64,000 bases of DNA from Rhodanobacter ginsengisoli (GTDB taxonomy: Bacteria; Pseudomonadota; Gammaproteobacteria; Xanthomonadales; Rhodanobacteraceae): the NCBI RefSeq assembly GCF_042657065.1, contig NZ_JBHSNF010000003.1:372001-436000 (forward strand), read 5' to 3'. Of the stretch, positions 35,361 to 44,088 are shown in pieces. A program made the translations under genes and the position numbers. Each line of letters begins with the position of its first letter. Position 1 is the first letter of the stretch. The notes beneath the pieces are model-generated. The model did not search any database. It was not told the DNA's origin and saw only the letters and a program-made list of their open reading frames with translations.

Positions 35361-37619
35361 TCAAAGGGCCTTTCTCCGCAACCGCGGCTTGCCCGCAGCG
35401 TCGCGATCGATGGTGACGTCGTAGTGTTTGCCGCGGAACGTGATGTCCTTCAGCGTCATGGATTTCCAGGCGGACGGCAGCTGCGGTGGGTAGGCCTGGA
35501 CCAGGCCGTCCGGTTCGATGCGCAGCCCGGTCAGGCCATAGATGAGGCTCTGCAGGAATCCGCCCGAGCCGGTGACGAAGTAGCCGGTGTTGTTGCTGGC
35601 CGTTTCCGGGCGCACGTTGAACGGCGGCTTGAACATGTCGGTGGCGGCATTGCGCTCCACCCAGCGGGTCGCTTCGGCCAGGTCGCTGGCGGCGGCCGCG
35701 GCGATCGCCACCGGTGCGAGTCCCATCGTGGTGGGTATGCCGGTGGACCGGTCCACGCGCGAGGCGACGATCGCGTAATCGTTGCGTCGCACCGGCGCGC
35801 TCATCGGCAGGTCGAGCGAGGGGAATGCCAGGAAGGCGAGGTCGCTGTCGCGGGGATCGTGCGGCACGCTCTCGTCCATGTCGAGATGGTGCTGCCCGCT
35901 GGCGGAAAACGGCAGGTACAGTTTCGCGGCGATGTCGGCCCAGCGAGGGTCGGGCTTGTCGCCAACCACCGCGGCTGCGGCGGTGGCGATGGTCAGTGCC
36001 CTGGCCGCATCGGCGTTGGTGTAGGTGTCGTTGGGAACGTCGTTGTAGTTTTCCTCGACCGAGGTGACGTGCAGGAGGTCGTAACGCTGCCGCGGCCGGT
36101 TCCAGCTCACCCGGCTGGTCCAGTAGCGGGCAACGTCGCGAATCACCGGCCAGCCATGCTGCTTCAGCCAGGCCCGGTCGCCGCTTGCCAGGTAGTACTG
36201 CCATTGCGCGATGGCGACGTCGGCATTGACGTGGATCTCGCGCTCGCCCAGCACCCAGGCCGCATGCAGGACCTGCTCGGTGCCGTTTTCCGGATCGGCT
36301 TCCCACGGATACATCGCGCCCTGCAGGCCGCGTGCGTGCGCCCGCTGCTGCGCCGCGGGCAGGGTGCGATCGCGGAACATCACCAGCGATCTGGCGCGTT
36401 GCGGGTGCAGCAGCAACAACGCCGGGAAGATCCATGAATCGCTGTCCCAGAAAATATGGCCGACGTAGCCGGTGGTCAGCCCGCTGGCACCCATCGCCCA
36501 GGCGGTGTCGGGCGTGGCGTTGGACAGCAGGTAGTAAAGATCCGAGTGCACGACCTGCTGCGCCTTCGGATCGCCGTCGATGCGGATGTCGCTCTGCCAC
36601 AGCTTCGCCCATGCCGCCTGCTGCGCGCCGAGCAGCCTGGCGAAGCCGTCGCGACGCGCCGCCGTGGCGAGTGCGAGATCGGCCTGCGCGTCGCCGCCCC
36701 ACCGGTCGCGCGACGCCGCGACGTACTTGGTGAAGGTGTAGGTCTGGCCCTTGTGCACGCGCACCTCGAGGTCGAGTGCGAGGCGATAGATGCTCTTGTG
36801 CAGCTTCGCCGCGACCGGCCTGAGTCCCTCGGGCAGGGCGATCGCGGCCGCTTCGGCCATGCCCGGGCCCTGCTCCGCGCGCCCGTCGAGCCACAACGTC
36901 AGGTCCCTGCTGTCACCGCCGTCGGCGAGCAGATGGGTGTCGCCGTGGTACCAGACGGCGGCACGATCCGGCGTGGCCGGAGGAATCGCCTGCAGCTTCA
37001 GGTTGTGTGCGGCGACCGCGATCTGCATCTCGTCGCCGGTCAACCGCGCCAGCGGCAGGCGCGGCTGGGACGGTGCCCAAAGGTTGAGCGCGAACGACAG
37101 CTGCACCACGCCGTCGAATTCCGGCGTGATCGAGATCCGGCTGGCCGCCAGGTGCGGCGATGCCTGGCTGACCAGGGTCACCACCTCGATCCGCGTGGCC
37201 CGGCCGTGGTCGAGGTAGCGGTAGCGGGTGGTCAGGGTGGCGTCGTGCATGTCCAGCACTTGCCGGTAGTCCTGGAACACCGACGGGCTCAGGTCGACCT
37301 GGTTCATCCAGAAATGACCGGCGTCGGACGGGCCCGTGCTGTAGTCGATTTCGGTCCAGCCCGGAATCGCTGCCGGCCGGGACATGTCGTCCCTGGCGTA
37401 GTCCATGAAGCCGACCAGGTAGGCGAGGTTGCCCTCGGTACCGCGCGGCGCGGTGAAGGTGGACAGGTAGCCGTTGGCCAGCTGGCCCGGGAAGTAGGTC
37501 GCGAAGTCCTTCGCGCTGGCGGTCAGCAGGAAGCTGGGGTCGGTCTGGCCGAACGCCGGCGCGGCGATCGCCGCCGCGACGAGCCACAGGCGGGCGAGCT
37601 TGAGCGGGCGAGGTTTCAT
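35361..37619 (-). CDS. Secreted GH65-family glycoside hydrolase
   Basis: 752 residues with a signal peptide (LWLVAAAIAAPAFG). GH65 architecture: an N-terminal beta-domain and an alpha6/alpha6 barrel with GHIFWDSDSWIFPALLLLHP and AMYPWEADPENGTE; the catalytic acid Glu lies in TSVEENYNDVPND. It lacks the phosphate-binding HDSxLS motif of phosphorylases and instead has RPETASNNTGYFVTGSGGFLQ with a candidate general-base Glu672, as in acid trehalases, kojibiose hydrolase and PGGHG-like hydrolases. So hydrolysis in the periplasm is expected rather than phosphorolysis. It follows the MFS gene by 50 bases and precedes the esterase. Confidence 0.85.
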   Translation of the reverse strand: MKPRPLKLARLWLVAAAIAAPAFGQTDPSFLLTASAKDFATYFPGQLANGYLSTFTAPRGTEGNLAYLVGFMDYARDDMSRPAAIPGWTEIDYSTGPSDAGHFWMNQVDLSPSVFQDYRQVLDMHDATLTTRYRYLDHGRATRIEVVTLVSQASPHLAASRISITPEFDGVVQLSFALNLWAPSQPRLPLARLTGDEMQIAVAAHNLKLQAIPPATPDRAAVWYHGDTHLLADGGDSRDLTLWLDGRAEQGPGMAEAAAIALPEGLRPVAAKLHKSIYRLALDLEVRVHKGQTYTFTKYVAASRDRWGGDAQADLALATAARRDGFARLLGAQQAAWAKLWQSDIRIDGDPKAQQVVHSDLYYLLSNATPDTAWAMGASGLTTGYVGHIFWDSDSWIFPALLLLHPQRARSLVMFRDRTLPAAQQRAHARGLQGAMYPWEADPENGTEQVLHAAWVLGEREIHVNADVAIAQWQYYLASGDRAWLKQHGWPVIRDVARYWTSRVSWNRPRQRYDLLHVTSVEENYNDVPNDTYTNADAARALTIATAAAAVVGDKPDPRWADIAAKLYLPFSASGQHHLDMDESVPHDPRDSDLAFLAFPSLDLPMSAPVRRNDYAIVASRVDRSTGIPTTMGLAPVAIAAAAASDLAEATRWVERNAATDMFKPPFNVRPETASNNTGYFVTGSGGFLQSLIYGLTGLRIEPDGLVQAYPPQLPSAWKSMTLKDITFRGKHYDVTIDRDAAGKPRLRRKAL

Positions 37620-37669
37620 GCGGACTCCAACGTGTCGTTACGTCCCGTCGGCAGTGTCGGGAACGGCAC

Positions 37670-38941
37670 TTATTTGGCGGCAAGACCGACCTTCACCGGG
37701 ATCATCGTTCCGTCGCGATCGGTTTCGCGCTTGAACAGGAACAGCGAGATCAGCAGCAGCGTCATCGGGATCAACGAAAAGTAGAAGGCGTGGATGCCGT
37801 CGAAGCGCGAGAACACGATCGCGGTGATGCGCGATCCCAGCGTGCCGCCCAGGGCCGAGAAGATCACGATCAGTCCGGTCATCGCGGCATGCGACGGCTT
37901 CGGCAGCGAGCTCAGCGCGACCGAATTGATCACCGGGTAGATCGGCGCCATCAGCAGGCCGATCAATGGAATCAGGTAGGCGGCGACCGGCGCGTTGAAC
38001 CAGCCGACGTTCGCGCGCGCGACCACGTGCTCGGCCAGCGGCAGGGTCACCAGGACCAGCGCGCCCATGCCCAGCACGCAGATGTTCAGAAGGACGTACC
38101 AGGGCACCCGGCGCAGCACCTGGCCGGCCAGCAGGCGACCGATCGCGGTGGTGCCGGCCAGGATGCTGGCGACCTGGACGCTCATCGCGTTCGGCAGCTT
38201 CAGCACTTCGTTGTTGAAGGTCGGCAGCCAGGTGCCGAAGCTCTGCTCGATCAGCACGTACAGGAACGCCGAGATCAGGAACACATAGACCAGCGGGCGC
38301 AGGAACAGCTGCAGCATTTCCAGCAGCGAACCGCGCATCGAGTTGGTCTTTTCGGTGTGCGCTGCCGATTCGTCCAGCTGCGAGGTGGCCAGCAGCACGA
38401 TCACCAGCGCGCACAGGCCGGCGAGCAGCCAGTAGACGTTGAGCCAGGACGGGTTCGCCGGCGCGGCGTGGTCGATGAAGGCACTGAAGATCCAGCCGCC
38501 GGCCAGCACGCCGACCATGAACAGGCCCTCGATGGTATTGGTCAGCCGGCCGTGCTCGGCCTTGTTGCTGGTCAGCAGTCCGATCGACGAATACACCGCC
38601 ACCTTGGTCAGCGCGAACGACACCCCGATGCAGGTGAACAGCAGTTCGGTGGTGTGGAAGCCGGGGTAGAGCGGCATCAGCGTGCAGGCGCAACCGACGA
38701 TCGCCAGCGCGAGCATCATCGCGCGTCGATAGCCCAGCAGGGGCAGGAAGGACGCCACCAGCAGCGAGGTCACCGCGATCGTCAGGTCCTTGAACAGCTC
38801 GAGCAGGCTGGCCTGGGGCTTGTCCACGCCGAAGCTGACGATCGCCTGCAGGATCACCGTGCCGACGCTGTTCAGAAGGATGGCGAACACCATGTAGATC
38901 AGGGCCAGCGCGACGATCATGCGGAATCGGTTCATGGACAC
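37670..38941 (-). CDS. MFS sugar transporter
   Basis: 423 residues, about twelve spans, beginning FRMIVALALIYMVFAILLNSVGTVILQAIVSFGVDKPQASLLE in pieces; the early Asn/Ser loop and the VYSSIGLLTSNKAEHGRLTNTIEGLFMVG segment resemble FucP-like sugar carriers. It opens the minus-strand operon with the GH65 hydrolase and esterase, so it should import the sugar that GH65 releases. Two LacI-type operators lie 112-144 bases before its ATG, divergent from the LacI gene. Confidence 0.85.
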   Translation of the reverse strand: MSMNRFRMIVALALIYMVFAILLNSVGTVILQAIVSFGVDKPQASLLELFKDLTIAVTSLLVASFLPLLGYRRAMMLALAIVGCACTLMPLYPGFHTTELLFTCIGVSFALTKVAVYSSIGLLTSNKAEHGRLTNTIEGLFMVGVLAGGWIFSAFIDHAAPANPSWLNVYWLLAGLCALVIVLLATSQLDESAAHTEKTNSMRGSLLEMLQLFLRPLVYVFLISAFLYVLIEQSFGTWLPTFNNEVLKLPNAMSVQVASILAGTTAIGRLLAGQVLRRVPWYVLLNICVLGMGALVLVTLPLAEHVVARANVGWFNAPVAAYLIPLIGLLMAPIYPVINSVALSSLPKPSHAAMTGLIVIFSALGGTLGSRITAIVFSRFDGIHAFYFSLIPMTLLLISLFLFKRETDRDGTMIPVKVGLAAK

Positions 38942-39052
38942 CTGCTTCGTGATGCATCCGCGGGCGCGGAGCGGCCTGTGTCGCGATGGGATGCGAACTG
39001 GATCACCCCTGCGCGATGGAATCAGTCATTGGGGGCCGAGTGTGCCGACAAA

Positions 39053-39066
39053 TGATATCGGTATCA
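39053..39066. promoter_or_regulatory. LacI-type operator O1 at the MFS/lacI divergent promoter
   Basis: TGATATCGGTATCA is a 14-bp near-perfect dyad centred on CG. It lies 112 bases before the MFS start and 179 before the LacI start. Its right half GGTATCA is repeated in the neighbouring site. Confidence 0.7.
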
Positions 39067-39071
39067 AGTTA

Positions 39072-39085
39072 TGGTAACGGTATCA
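39072..39085. promoter_or_regulatory. LacI-type operator O2 at the MFS/lacI divergent promoter
   Basis: TGGTAACGGTATCA, five bases after O1, shares the half-site GGTATCA. The centre-to-centre distance of 19 bases puts the two sites on nearly the same helix face. The pair resembles the tandem sites at 43882-43909, as expected for one regulator. Confidence 0.65.
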
Positions 39086-39244
39086 TCGACGAACCGGCCC
39101 ACGGCGCCGAGCGGGCGGTGACGGGTTGGCGTCCTCGCCGGATGGCGATCCGACCACGGTTCGCGGCATGGACGCCTCTGGCGTAAATGGCCACACTGAG
39201 GCAGACCGGGTATGCGCCCGGGTTGCAAACGGGAGGACCTGGAA

Positions 39245-40258
39245 TTGAGCCGGACAAGCAAGAAACAGGTAGGAAAGCTGCTTTCGGCCGGTCCGACCAT
39301 GGCTGACCTGGCCAAACTGGCGGGGTTGTCGAAAATCACCGTTTCGAGGGCGCTGAGCGACAGTCCGCTGGTGAATCCGGAAACGCGCGAACGGATCCGC
39401 GAACTGGCACGCGAGCACGGTTACAAGCTCAACATCAGTGCCCGCAACCTGCGCCTGCGGCGCAGCCACACGGTGGCGGTGATCGTGGAGATGAAGCCGT
39501 CCAGCGACCGCACCATGTTCGATCCCTATCCGCTGGGTTTGCTCGGCGGCATTTCGCAGGAGCTGACGGCGGCGGGATACAGCGTATTGCTCACGACGCG
39601 GCAAGGCGCCACGGCCGCCGCGGTGCAGGCGGCCGACGGGCTGATCCTGCTGGGGCAGGGCGTGCATCAGGATGCCGTGCACCGGTTCGACAAGCTCGGG
39701 GTGCCGATGGTGGTGTGGGGCGCGGGCCTGAAGGGCGACTCGCATGTGGTGGTCGGCAGCGACAACCGGCTGGGTGGCGCGGTGGTGGCCGATCATTTCT
39801 TCCGCCTGGGTCGTCGGCACCCGGTATTCATCGGCAATCCCAGCCATCCCGAGATCTACGAACGCCTGAATGGTTTCGTCGATGCGCTGGGTGTGCACGG
39901 GATCAAGCCGCTGTTGATGCGGCGCGACGAGTTCACGGCGGACTCCGGCACCGACGCGGTGCACTCGCTGCAAGCGCGAAAGGTCGATTTCGACGCGATC
40001 TTCGCCTGCAGCGACTTGCTGGCGATCGGCGCGATCCGCGGTATCCAGCAGATGGGCCGTACGGTGCCCGGCGATGTCTCGGTGGTGGGTTACGACGACA
40101 TGCCGCTGGGGGCCAGCTTCCTGCCGGCGCTGAGTTCGGTGCACCAGGACTGGCAGGAGGGCGGCATGCTGCTGGCGCGCAAGGTGCTGGCGCTGATCCG
40201 CGATGAGCCGGCCCAGTCGGAGACCTTGCCGGTCAGCCTGGTGGTGCGTTCGACCTAG
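39245..40258 (+). CDS. LacI-family transcriptional regulator
   Basis: About 337 residues. A LacI-type helix-turn-helix (MADLAKLAGLSKITVSRALSDSPLVNPETRERI) is followed by a hinge helix (SARNLRLRRSHTVAVIV) and a periplasmic-binding-protein-like sugar domain (DAIFACSDLLAIGAIRGIQQMG, VSVVGYDDMPLG). The TTG at 39245 was chosen because GGGAGG sits eight bases before it; ATG at 39212 has no ribosome site. It is divergent from the MFS/GH65/esterase operon with two 14-bp operators between, and the same motif recurs between GH127 and the GH65 fusion, so it probably represses these sugar genes until an intracellular sugar binds. Confidence 0.9.
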   Translation: MSRTSKKQVGKLLSAGPTMADLAKLAGLSKITVSRALSDSPLVNPETRERIRELAREHGYKLNISARNLRLRRSHTVAVIVEMKPSSDRTMFDPYPLGLLGGISQELTAAGYSVLLTTRQGATAAAVQAADGLILLGQGVHQDAVHRFDKLGVPMVVWGAGLKGDSHVVVGSDNRLGGAVVADHFFRLGRRHPVFIGNPSHPEIYERLNGFVDALGVHGIKPLLMRRDEFTADSGTDAVHSLQARKVDFDAIFACSDLLAIGAIRGIQQMGRTVPGDVSVVGYDDMPLGASFLPALSSVHQDWQEGGMLLARKVLALIRDEPAQSETLPVSLVVRST

Positions 40259-41841
40259 TTGCCGTCGGGACCCTCTGGCGGTTCCGCCAGCGCCTCCCTC
40301 AGCGTGGCGAGGTAGGGCGCATACGGAGTCGATGCGCGCTCGGCGCGATCGTGGATGTCGCCCTGCACCTGTTCGGCGCTCAAGGTGGCCACCGGTGCCG
40401 TGTTGCTGCGCAAGTCGACGCAGCCGGGTTCGAACGCCAGTCCGCAATGCCCGAGGATTTCACGGGCGACGGTTTGCGGCGCATGGATCAACCGGCTGTA
40501 GGACACCTCGAGGATCCGCCCCGGCATGAGCCGATGCCAGTGCCGCATCAGCCGTTGGTATTGCCGATGGCGTGCGGCCACGGCGGTGAGGTCGTAGCTG
40601 TAGGCACAGTCGTTGCCGAAATACGCCTTGTAGTTGGAGAAGCAGACATCCATCGGCTCGCGCTGGATGTGCACGATCCGCGCCTGTGGCAAGGCGCGCG
40701 GGATGTAGCCGGCCAGGAAATAGTTCATCGGCAGTTTGTCGACGAACCGGGGCCTGTTGCCGGCGCGCCAGCGGGTCTGCGCCAGATAGCGACGACCGGC
40801 CTGTGCCAGGTCGGCCTGCGCCAGGCGCTCCGGCAGCTCGGGATCGATCAGGTAGCGGTCATGCCAGTCGGCCTGCCAGCGCAGCGCGCGGCTGAAGTCC
40901 TCGAGTTCGCCCGCGGCGGCCACCTGCGAGTGGTTGCCCAGGATACGTTCCAGCAGGGTCGTGCCGGACCGCGGCATGCCGATGATGAAGATCGGCTGCG
41001 GCCCCGCATCTTGCGCATCGGCGTGCTCCGGAACCGCTTCGGCCAGGCTGGCCGAGCGCGCGATGATCCGGTCGACCAGGCGCGCCTCGTAGGCCGGATC
41101 GCAGGGCAGGCGGGCGTGCATGATCGCGTTGCCGCGTTGCAGGGCCGACCAGGCGCCGGCGACGTCGCCCAGGGCGTCCAGCGCATGGAACCGGGCAAAG
41201 GCCAGCGCCGCATCGTCGATACTGCCGGCGTCGACGAATGGCGCGTGGTGCTGGAGCTCCCGCAGCGCCCGCGGTTCGGGCGCGTGCCCGCGCAAGCGGC
41301 CCAGCAACAGCACGGCCCGGCCGAATCCCGGCTGCAGGCGCAGGCAGCTTTCAAACGCGGCCCGGGCGGCATCGATGTCGCCGTTGAACAACCGTTGATG
41401 CCCCAGGAAATACTGGAATTCGGCACTGTCGAAGCCAAGCGCCTGCGCGCGATCGAGCAGCGCGAGCGCCTGGGGGTGTTCGCCGGTCGCCTGCCGGACC
41501 CGCGCCAGCGCCGCACAGGCTGCGCCGGAGTCGGCTGCCGCCGCCGTGGCCCGCTCGACGCAGTCGCGCGCGGCGAGGATCTCGCCCACGCGCAGCAGCG
41601 CCATCGCGACCGAAAACGCCTGCTGCGCATCGAGTGCCGGAAGCTCCGCGGCGTGGAGCAGGCATTGCGCGGCGTCGCGCATGCGGTGTTCCGACAGCAG
41701 GATGCTGGCGAGCTGCAGACGCGCGTCGATGTGTGCGGGATCGCGATTGAGAATGCTCTCGCAGGCGATCCTCGCGGCGATGGGCTGACCGTCGGACAGG
41801 TAGCGTTGAGCCTTGCTCCAGAGTTGCTCTACCGATGCCAT
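40255..41841 (-). CDS. TPR-containing sulfotransferase family protein
   Basis: 528 residues. TPR-like helical repeats fill the first 260 residues (DARLQLASILLSEHRMRDAAQCLLHAAEL, ACAALARVRQATGEHPQALALLDRAQALG). The C-terminal half is a sulfotransferase: the PAPS 5'-phosphosulfate loop IFIIGMPRSGTTLLERIL near residue 300 and FVDKLPMNYFLAGYI, with a later 3'-phosphate region (VHIQREPMDVCFSNY). No signal peptide, so it acts in the cytosol. It is convergent with lacI, the stops overlapping in CTAG. TPR-sulfotransferases often sit beside TonB receptors in Xanthomonadales, but the acceptor is unknown. Confidence 0.88.
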   Translation of the reverse strand: MASVEQLWSKAQRYLSDGQPIAARIACESILNRDPAHIDARLQLASILLSEHRMRDAAQCLLHAAELPALDAQQAFSVAMALLRVGEILAARDCVERATAAAADSGAACAALARVRQATGEHPQALALLDRAQALGFDSAEFQYFLGHQRLFNGDIDAARAAFESCLRLQPGFGRAVLLLGRLRGHAPEPRALRELQHHAPFVDAGSIDDAALAFARFHALDALGDVAGAWSALQRGNAIMHARLPCDPAYEARLVDRIIARSASLAEAVPEHADAQDAGPQPIFIIGMPRSGTTLLERILGNHSQVAAAGELEDFSRALRWQADWHDRYLIDPELPERLAQADLAQAGRRYLAQTRWRAGNRPRFVDKLPMNYFLAGYIPRALPQARIVHIQREPMDVCFSNYKAYFGNDCAYSYDLTAVAARHRQYQRLMRHWHRLMPGRILEVSYSRLIHAPQTVAREILGHCGLAFEPGCVDLRSNTAPVATLSAEQVQGDIHDRAERASTPYAPYLATLREALAEPPEGPDGN

Positions 41842-41950
41842 GGGCCGGGTGCCTGTGATGCGGACGGCCACCCGCGCGGTCGGTGAAGCCGTGGTCCACG
41901 GGGTGGCGCCGCGGGCCGGGTGCGGAGTCGCGCCACCATGGAGAGCGGGT

Positions 41951-43771
41951 TCAAGTCGTGTCCACGCGCTGATAGGTGCTGTAGCCCTCGCCACCGATGT
42001 CGCAGAACGGGCGCAGCGTGACGGCGGCTGGGCCGCTGCCTGCACGCCACGACGAGGCGTTGCCGTGGACCGGTTGCGCCGACAGCAGCTCGCGACGACT
42101 CGGCGGGGCGGGCGGCGCGCCGTCGCGCAGGCGCATCAGCACCAAAGGGCCGGCGAGCAGGGCCACCGTGTCCGGGTGCTCGGCATCGACCGATTGCAGG
42201 CGCGTGTGCAATGGCAGGTCGAGTTCGATGCGATCGCCGGGGCGCCATGGGCGATGCAGCGTGGCGAAGGTTCCGGGTACCAGCGGAACCGCTTCGTGCC
42301 TGCCGTTGACGCGCAGGCTTGCGCCGGTGGCCCAGGCGGGGATGCGCAGGTTGACCGCGAACGTCTGTGGCGCCGACGTCTGCACGGTCATGCTGATCGC
42401 GCTGGCATGCGGATAGCGGGTGTCGATCAAAAGGCGGGCAGCATGGCCGTGCTGGCGCCAGCTCAGCTGTGCCGGCACATACAGGTTCACGTAGATGCCT
42501 TGCGCATCGGTGAAGGCGACGCTGATGCGGTAGTCCGCCGCGATCATCGGCAGGGTGCCGGAGCAGCACGGCCAGCGATCGGGATGGAAGCCCTTGTGCG
42601 CCTGCCGGGTGTAGTCGGAATAGTAGAACGCATGGCCGTCGGGCTGGATCGGCAACGCGCCCAGCACGGTGTTGTAGAGCACCCGTTCCATGCTGTCGCC
42701 GTAAGCGGGGTCGCGGGTCACCCGCAGCAGGTAGCGGGTCAGCTTGAAGTGCGCGTAGGAGCCGCACGGCGTCTCGAAACTCTTGTGCTCGGCCGCCAGG
42801 CTGTCGCCGAGCTTGCCGCTGCCCGGTGTCACGAAATGCTCGTCCGGTCCCCAGCCGCCGGTGGCGAAGCTTTGAGCGTCGACCATCGCAAAGCCTTGCC
42901 GCGCCGCCTGCAGGTACACCGGCTGGTCGAGCGACAGGTACGCCTGTGCCGCCGAGCTCAACGCGTTCATGTGGCTGTAGGCGTGCTTGCCCGGCAGCAC
43001 GTTCTCCCCGCGTGCGAGCGGCAGGAAGAAGTCGTCGTAGAGGAAGCGCCGGGCCAGCGCCCGATGCTGCTCGTCGCCGGTGAGGCGGAAGGCGAGGAAC
43101 TGGTTTTCCGGCAGCGTGTAGCTCTCGTCCCAGGCGTGCTGGCTGAAGTCCTCGCCCGGCCGGGCCGCTTCATTGCGCGGCATCGCGTGCGGCGGGAGGT
43201 GGGGCAGCGCCGCCCGGGTCGTGCGCCGCAGCGTGGCCAGTGCGATGTCGTTGCCGGCCAGCCGGCTTGCATCGAGCAGGCCGCCGACCAGCTTGTCGTA
43301 GATGTAGGACGGGAACCGGTTGTTGCGGTAGAACCTGCCGCCCGCATCGATCGTCGCGGCATAGCCGCGCACCATCCGGTCGACCTTGGCCCGCGTGGCG
43401 ACGTCACCGGTGATCGCGTAGTAGCGCGCCAGCGCGCTCAGCCACTGGCCGAACGTGGCGCCCGGCGCGAAGCCCCAGGTGTCGTACCAGCCGCCCAGCT
43501 CCTGCCCCGGCGCGGGCAGGCCGCCCCGCAGGCGGAAGGGTCGCAGCAACGCATCCTCATCGAGATGCAGCACGAGGTGATGGTTTTCGCGCACCTGGCG
43601 TTCGAGCGGGCCAGGGCCGAGCTGCACCTGCGCATAGCCGAGTTCGCCCAGCGGCGCTGGCGTCATCGCGGCGGCCGCCGCCGAGTGGCCCGGCCACAGG
43701 GCCAGTCCCGCCGTCGAAAAGGCGCCGTATTTCAATAGGGCGCGGCGCGCCGGGTTGAACTCGCTGGTCAT
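41951..43771 (-). CDS. Tat-exported GH127-family glycoside hydrolase
   Basis: 606 residues. The N-terminus ARRALLKYGAFSTAGLALW is a Tat-type signal with the twin arginine. The rest is DUF1680/GH127: HAYSHMNALSSAAQAYLSL, KSFETPCGSYAHFKLTRYLL with Glu333 and Cys336, and RWPCCSGTLPMIAADY with Cys402 and Cys403. These match the Zn-bound Glu/Cys cluster of beta-L-arabinofuranosidase HypBA1, in which one Cys is the nucleophile; the E-x2-C spacing here is one residue longer than the E-x-C I recall. Tat export suits a metal-loaded enzyme. A tandem LacI-type operator lies upstream, shared with the divergent GH65 fusion. Confidence 0.85.
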   Translation of the reverse strand: MTSEFNPARRALLKYGAFSTAGLALWPGHSAAAAAMTPAPLGELGYAQVQLGPGPLERQVRENHHLVLHLDEDALLRPFRLRGGLPAPGQELGGWYDTWGFAPGATFGQWLSALARYYAITGDVATRAKVDRMVRGYAATIDAGGRFYRNNRFPSYIYDKLVGGLLDASRLAGNDIALATLRRTTRAALPHLPPHAMPRNEAARPGEDFSQHAWDESYTLPENQFLAFRLTGDEQHRALARRFLYDDFFLPLARGENVLPGKHAYSHMNALSSAAQAYLSLDQPVYLQAARQGFAMVDAQSFATGGWGPDEHFVTPGSGKLGDSLAAEHKSFETPCGSYAHFKLTRYLLRVTRDPAYGDSMERVLYNTVLGALPIQPDGHAFYYSDYTRQAHKGFHPDRWPCCSGTLPMIAADYRISVAFTDAQGIYVNLYVPAQLSWRQHGHAARLLIDTRYPHASAISMTVQTSAPQTFAVNLRIPAWATGASLRVNGRHEAVPLVPGTFATLHRPWRPGDRIELDLPLHTRLQSVDAEHPDTVALLAGPLVLMRLRDGAPPAPPSRRELLSAQPVHGNASSWRAGSGPAAVTLRPFCDIGGEGYSTYQRVDTT

Positions 43772-43881
43772 CACGACACCCGCAGGGCAAGGCCATTGCG
43801 ATCCTACGCCGGGCCGCAGGCGGCTGTCACGGCGGCGCGTCGCGTGGCCCGCAACGGTCTCCGATGTGCATACGCAGCAAA

Positions 43882-43909
43882 TGTTATCGGTATCTTGATA
43901 TCGATAACA
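43882..43909. promoter_or_regulatory. Two abutting LacI-type operators between GH127 and the GH65 fusion
   Basis: TGTTATCGGTATCT (43882-43895) is directly followed by TGATATCGATAACA (43896-43909). The second is a dyad, TGATATCG with CGATAACA, and both share the TATCGNTA core of the sites at 39053-39085. They lie 111 bases before the GH127 start and 180 before the GH65 fusion start. Contact on adjoining helical turns suggests cooperative binding. Confidence 0.72.
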
Positions 43910-44088
43910 GTTCAATGTTAGGTTTGCGCTAAGACCTGCTCGCGTCGGGTACCCATCGATGCCTGTAACAGCGCGCCAAAAGTGGAGGGGAAGCTTGATC
44001 CGGAGAAATTCCATCGTTCGCCCGTGTGCGGACAGCGGTCGTGCTGTCGATCGCCGTCGGCCGGGTCTGGCCGACTTCGCGGGGTCCC

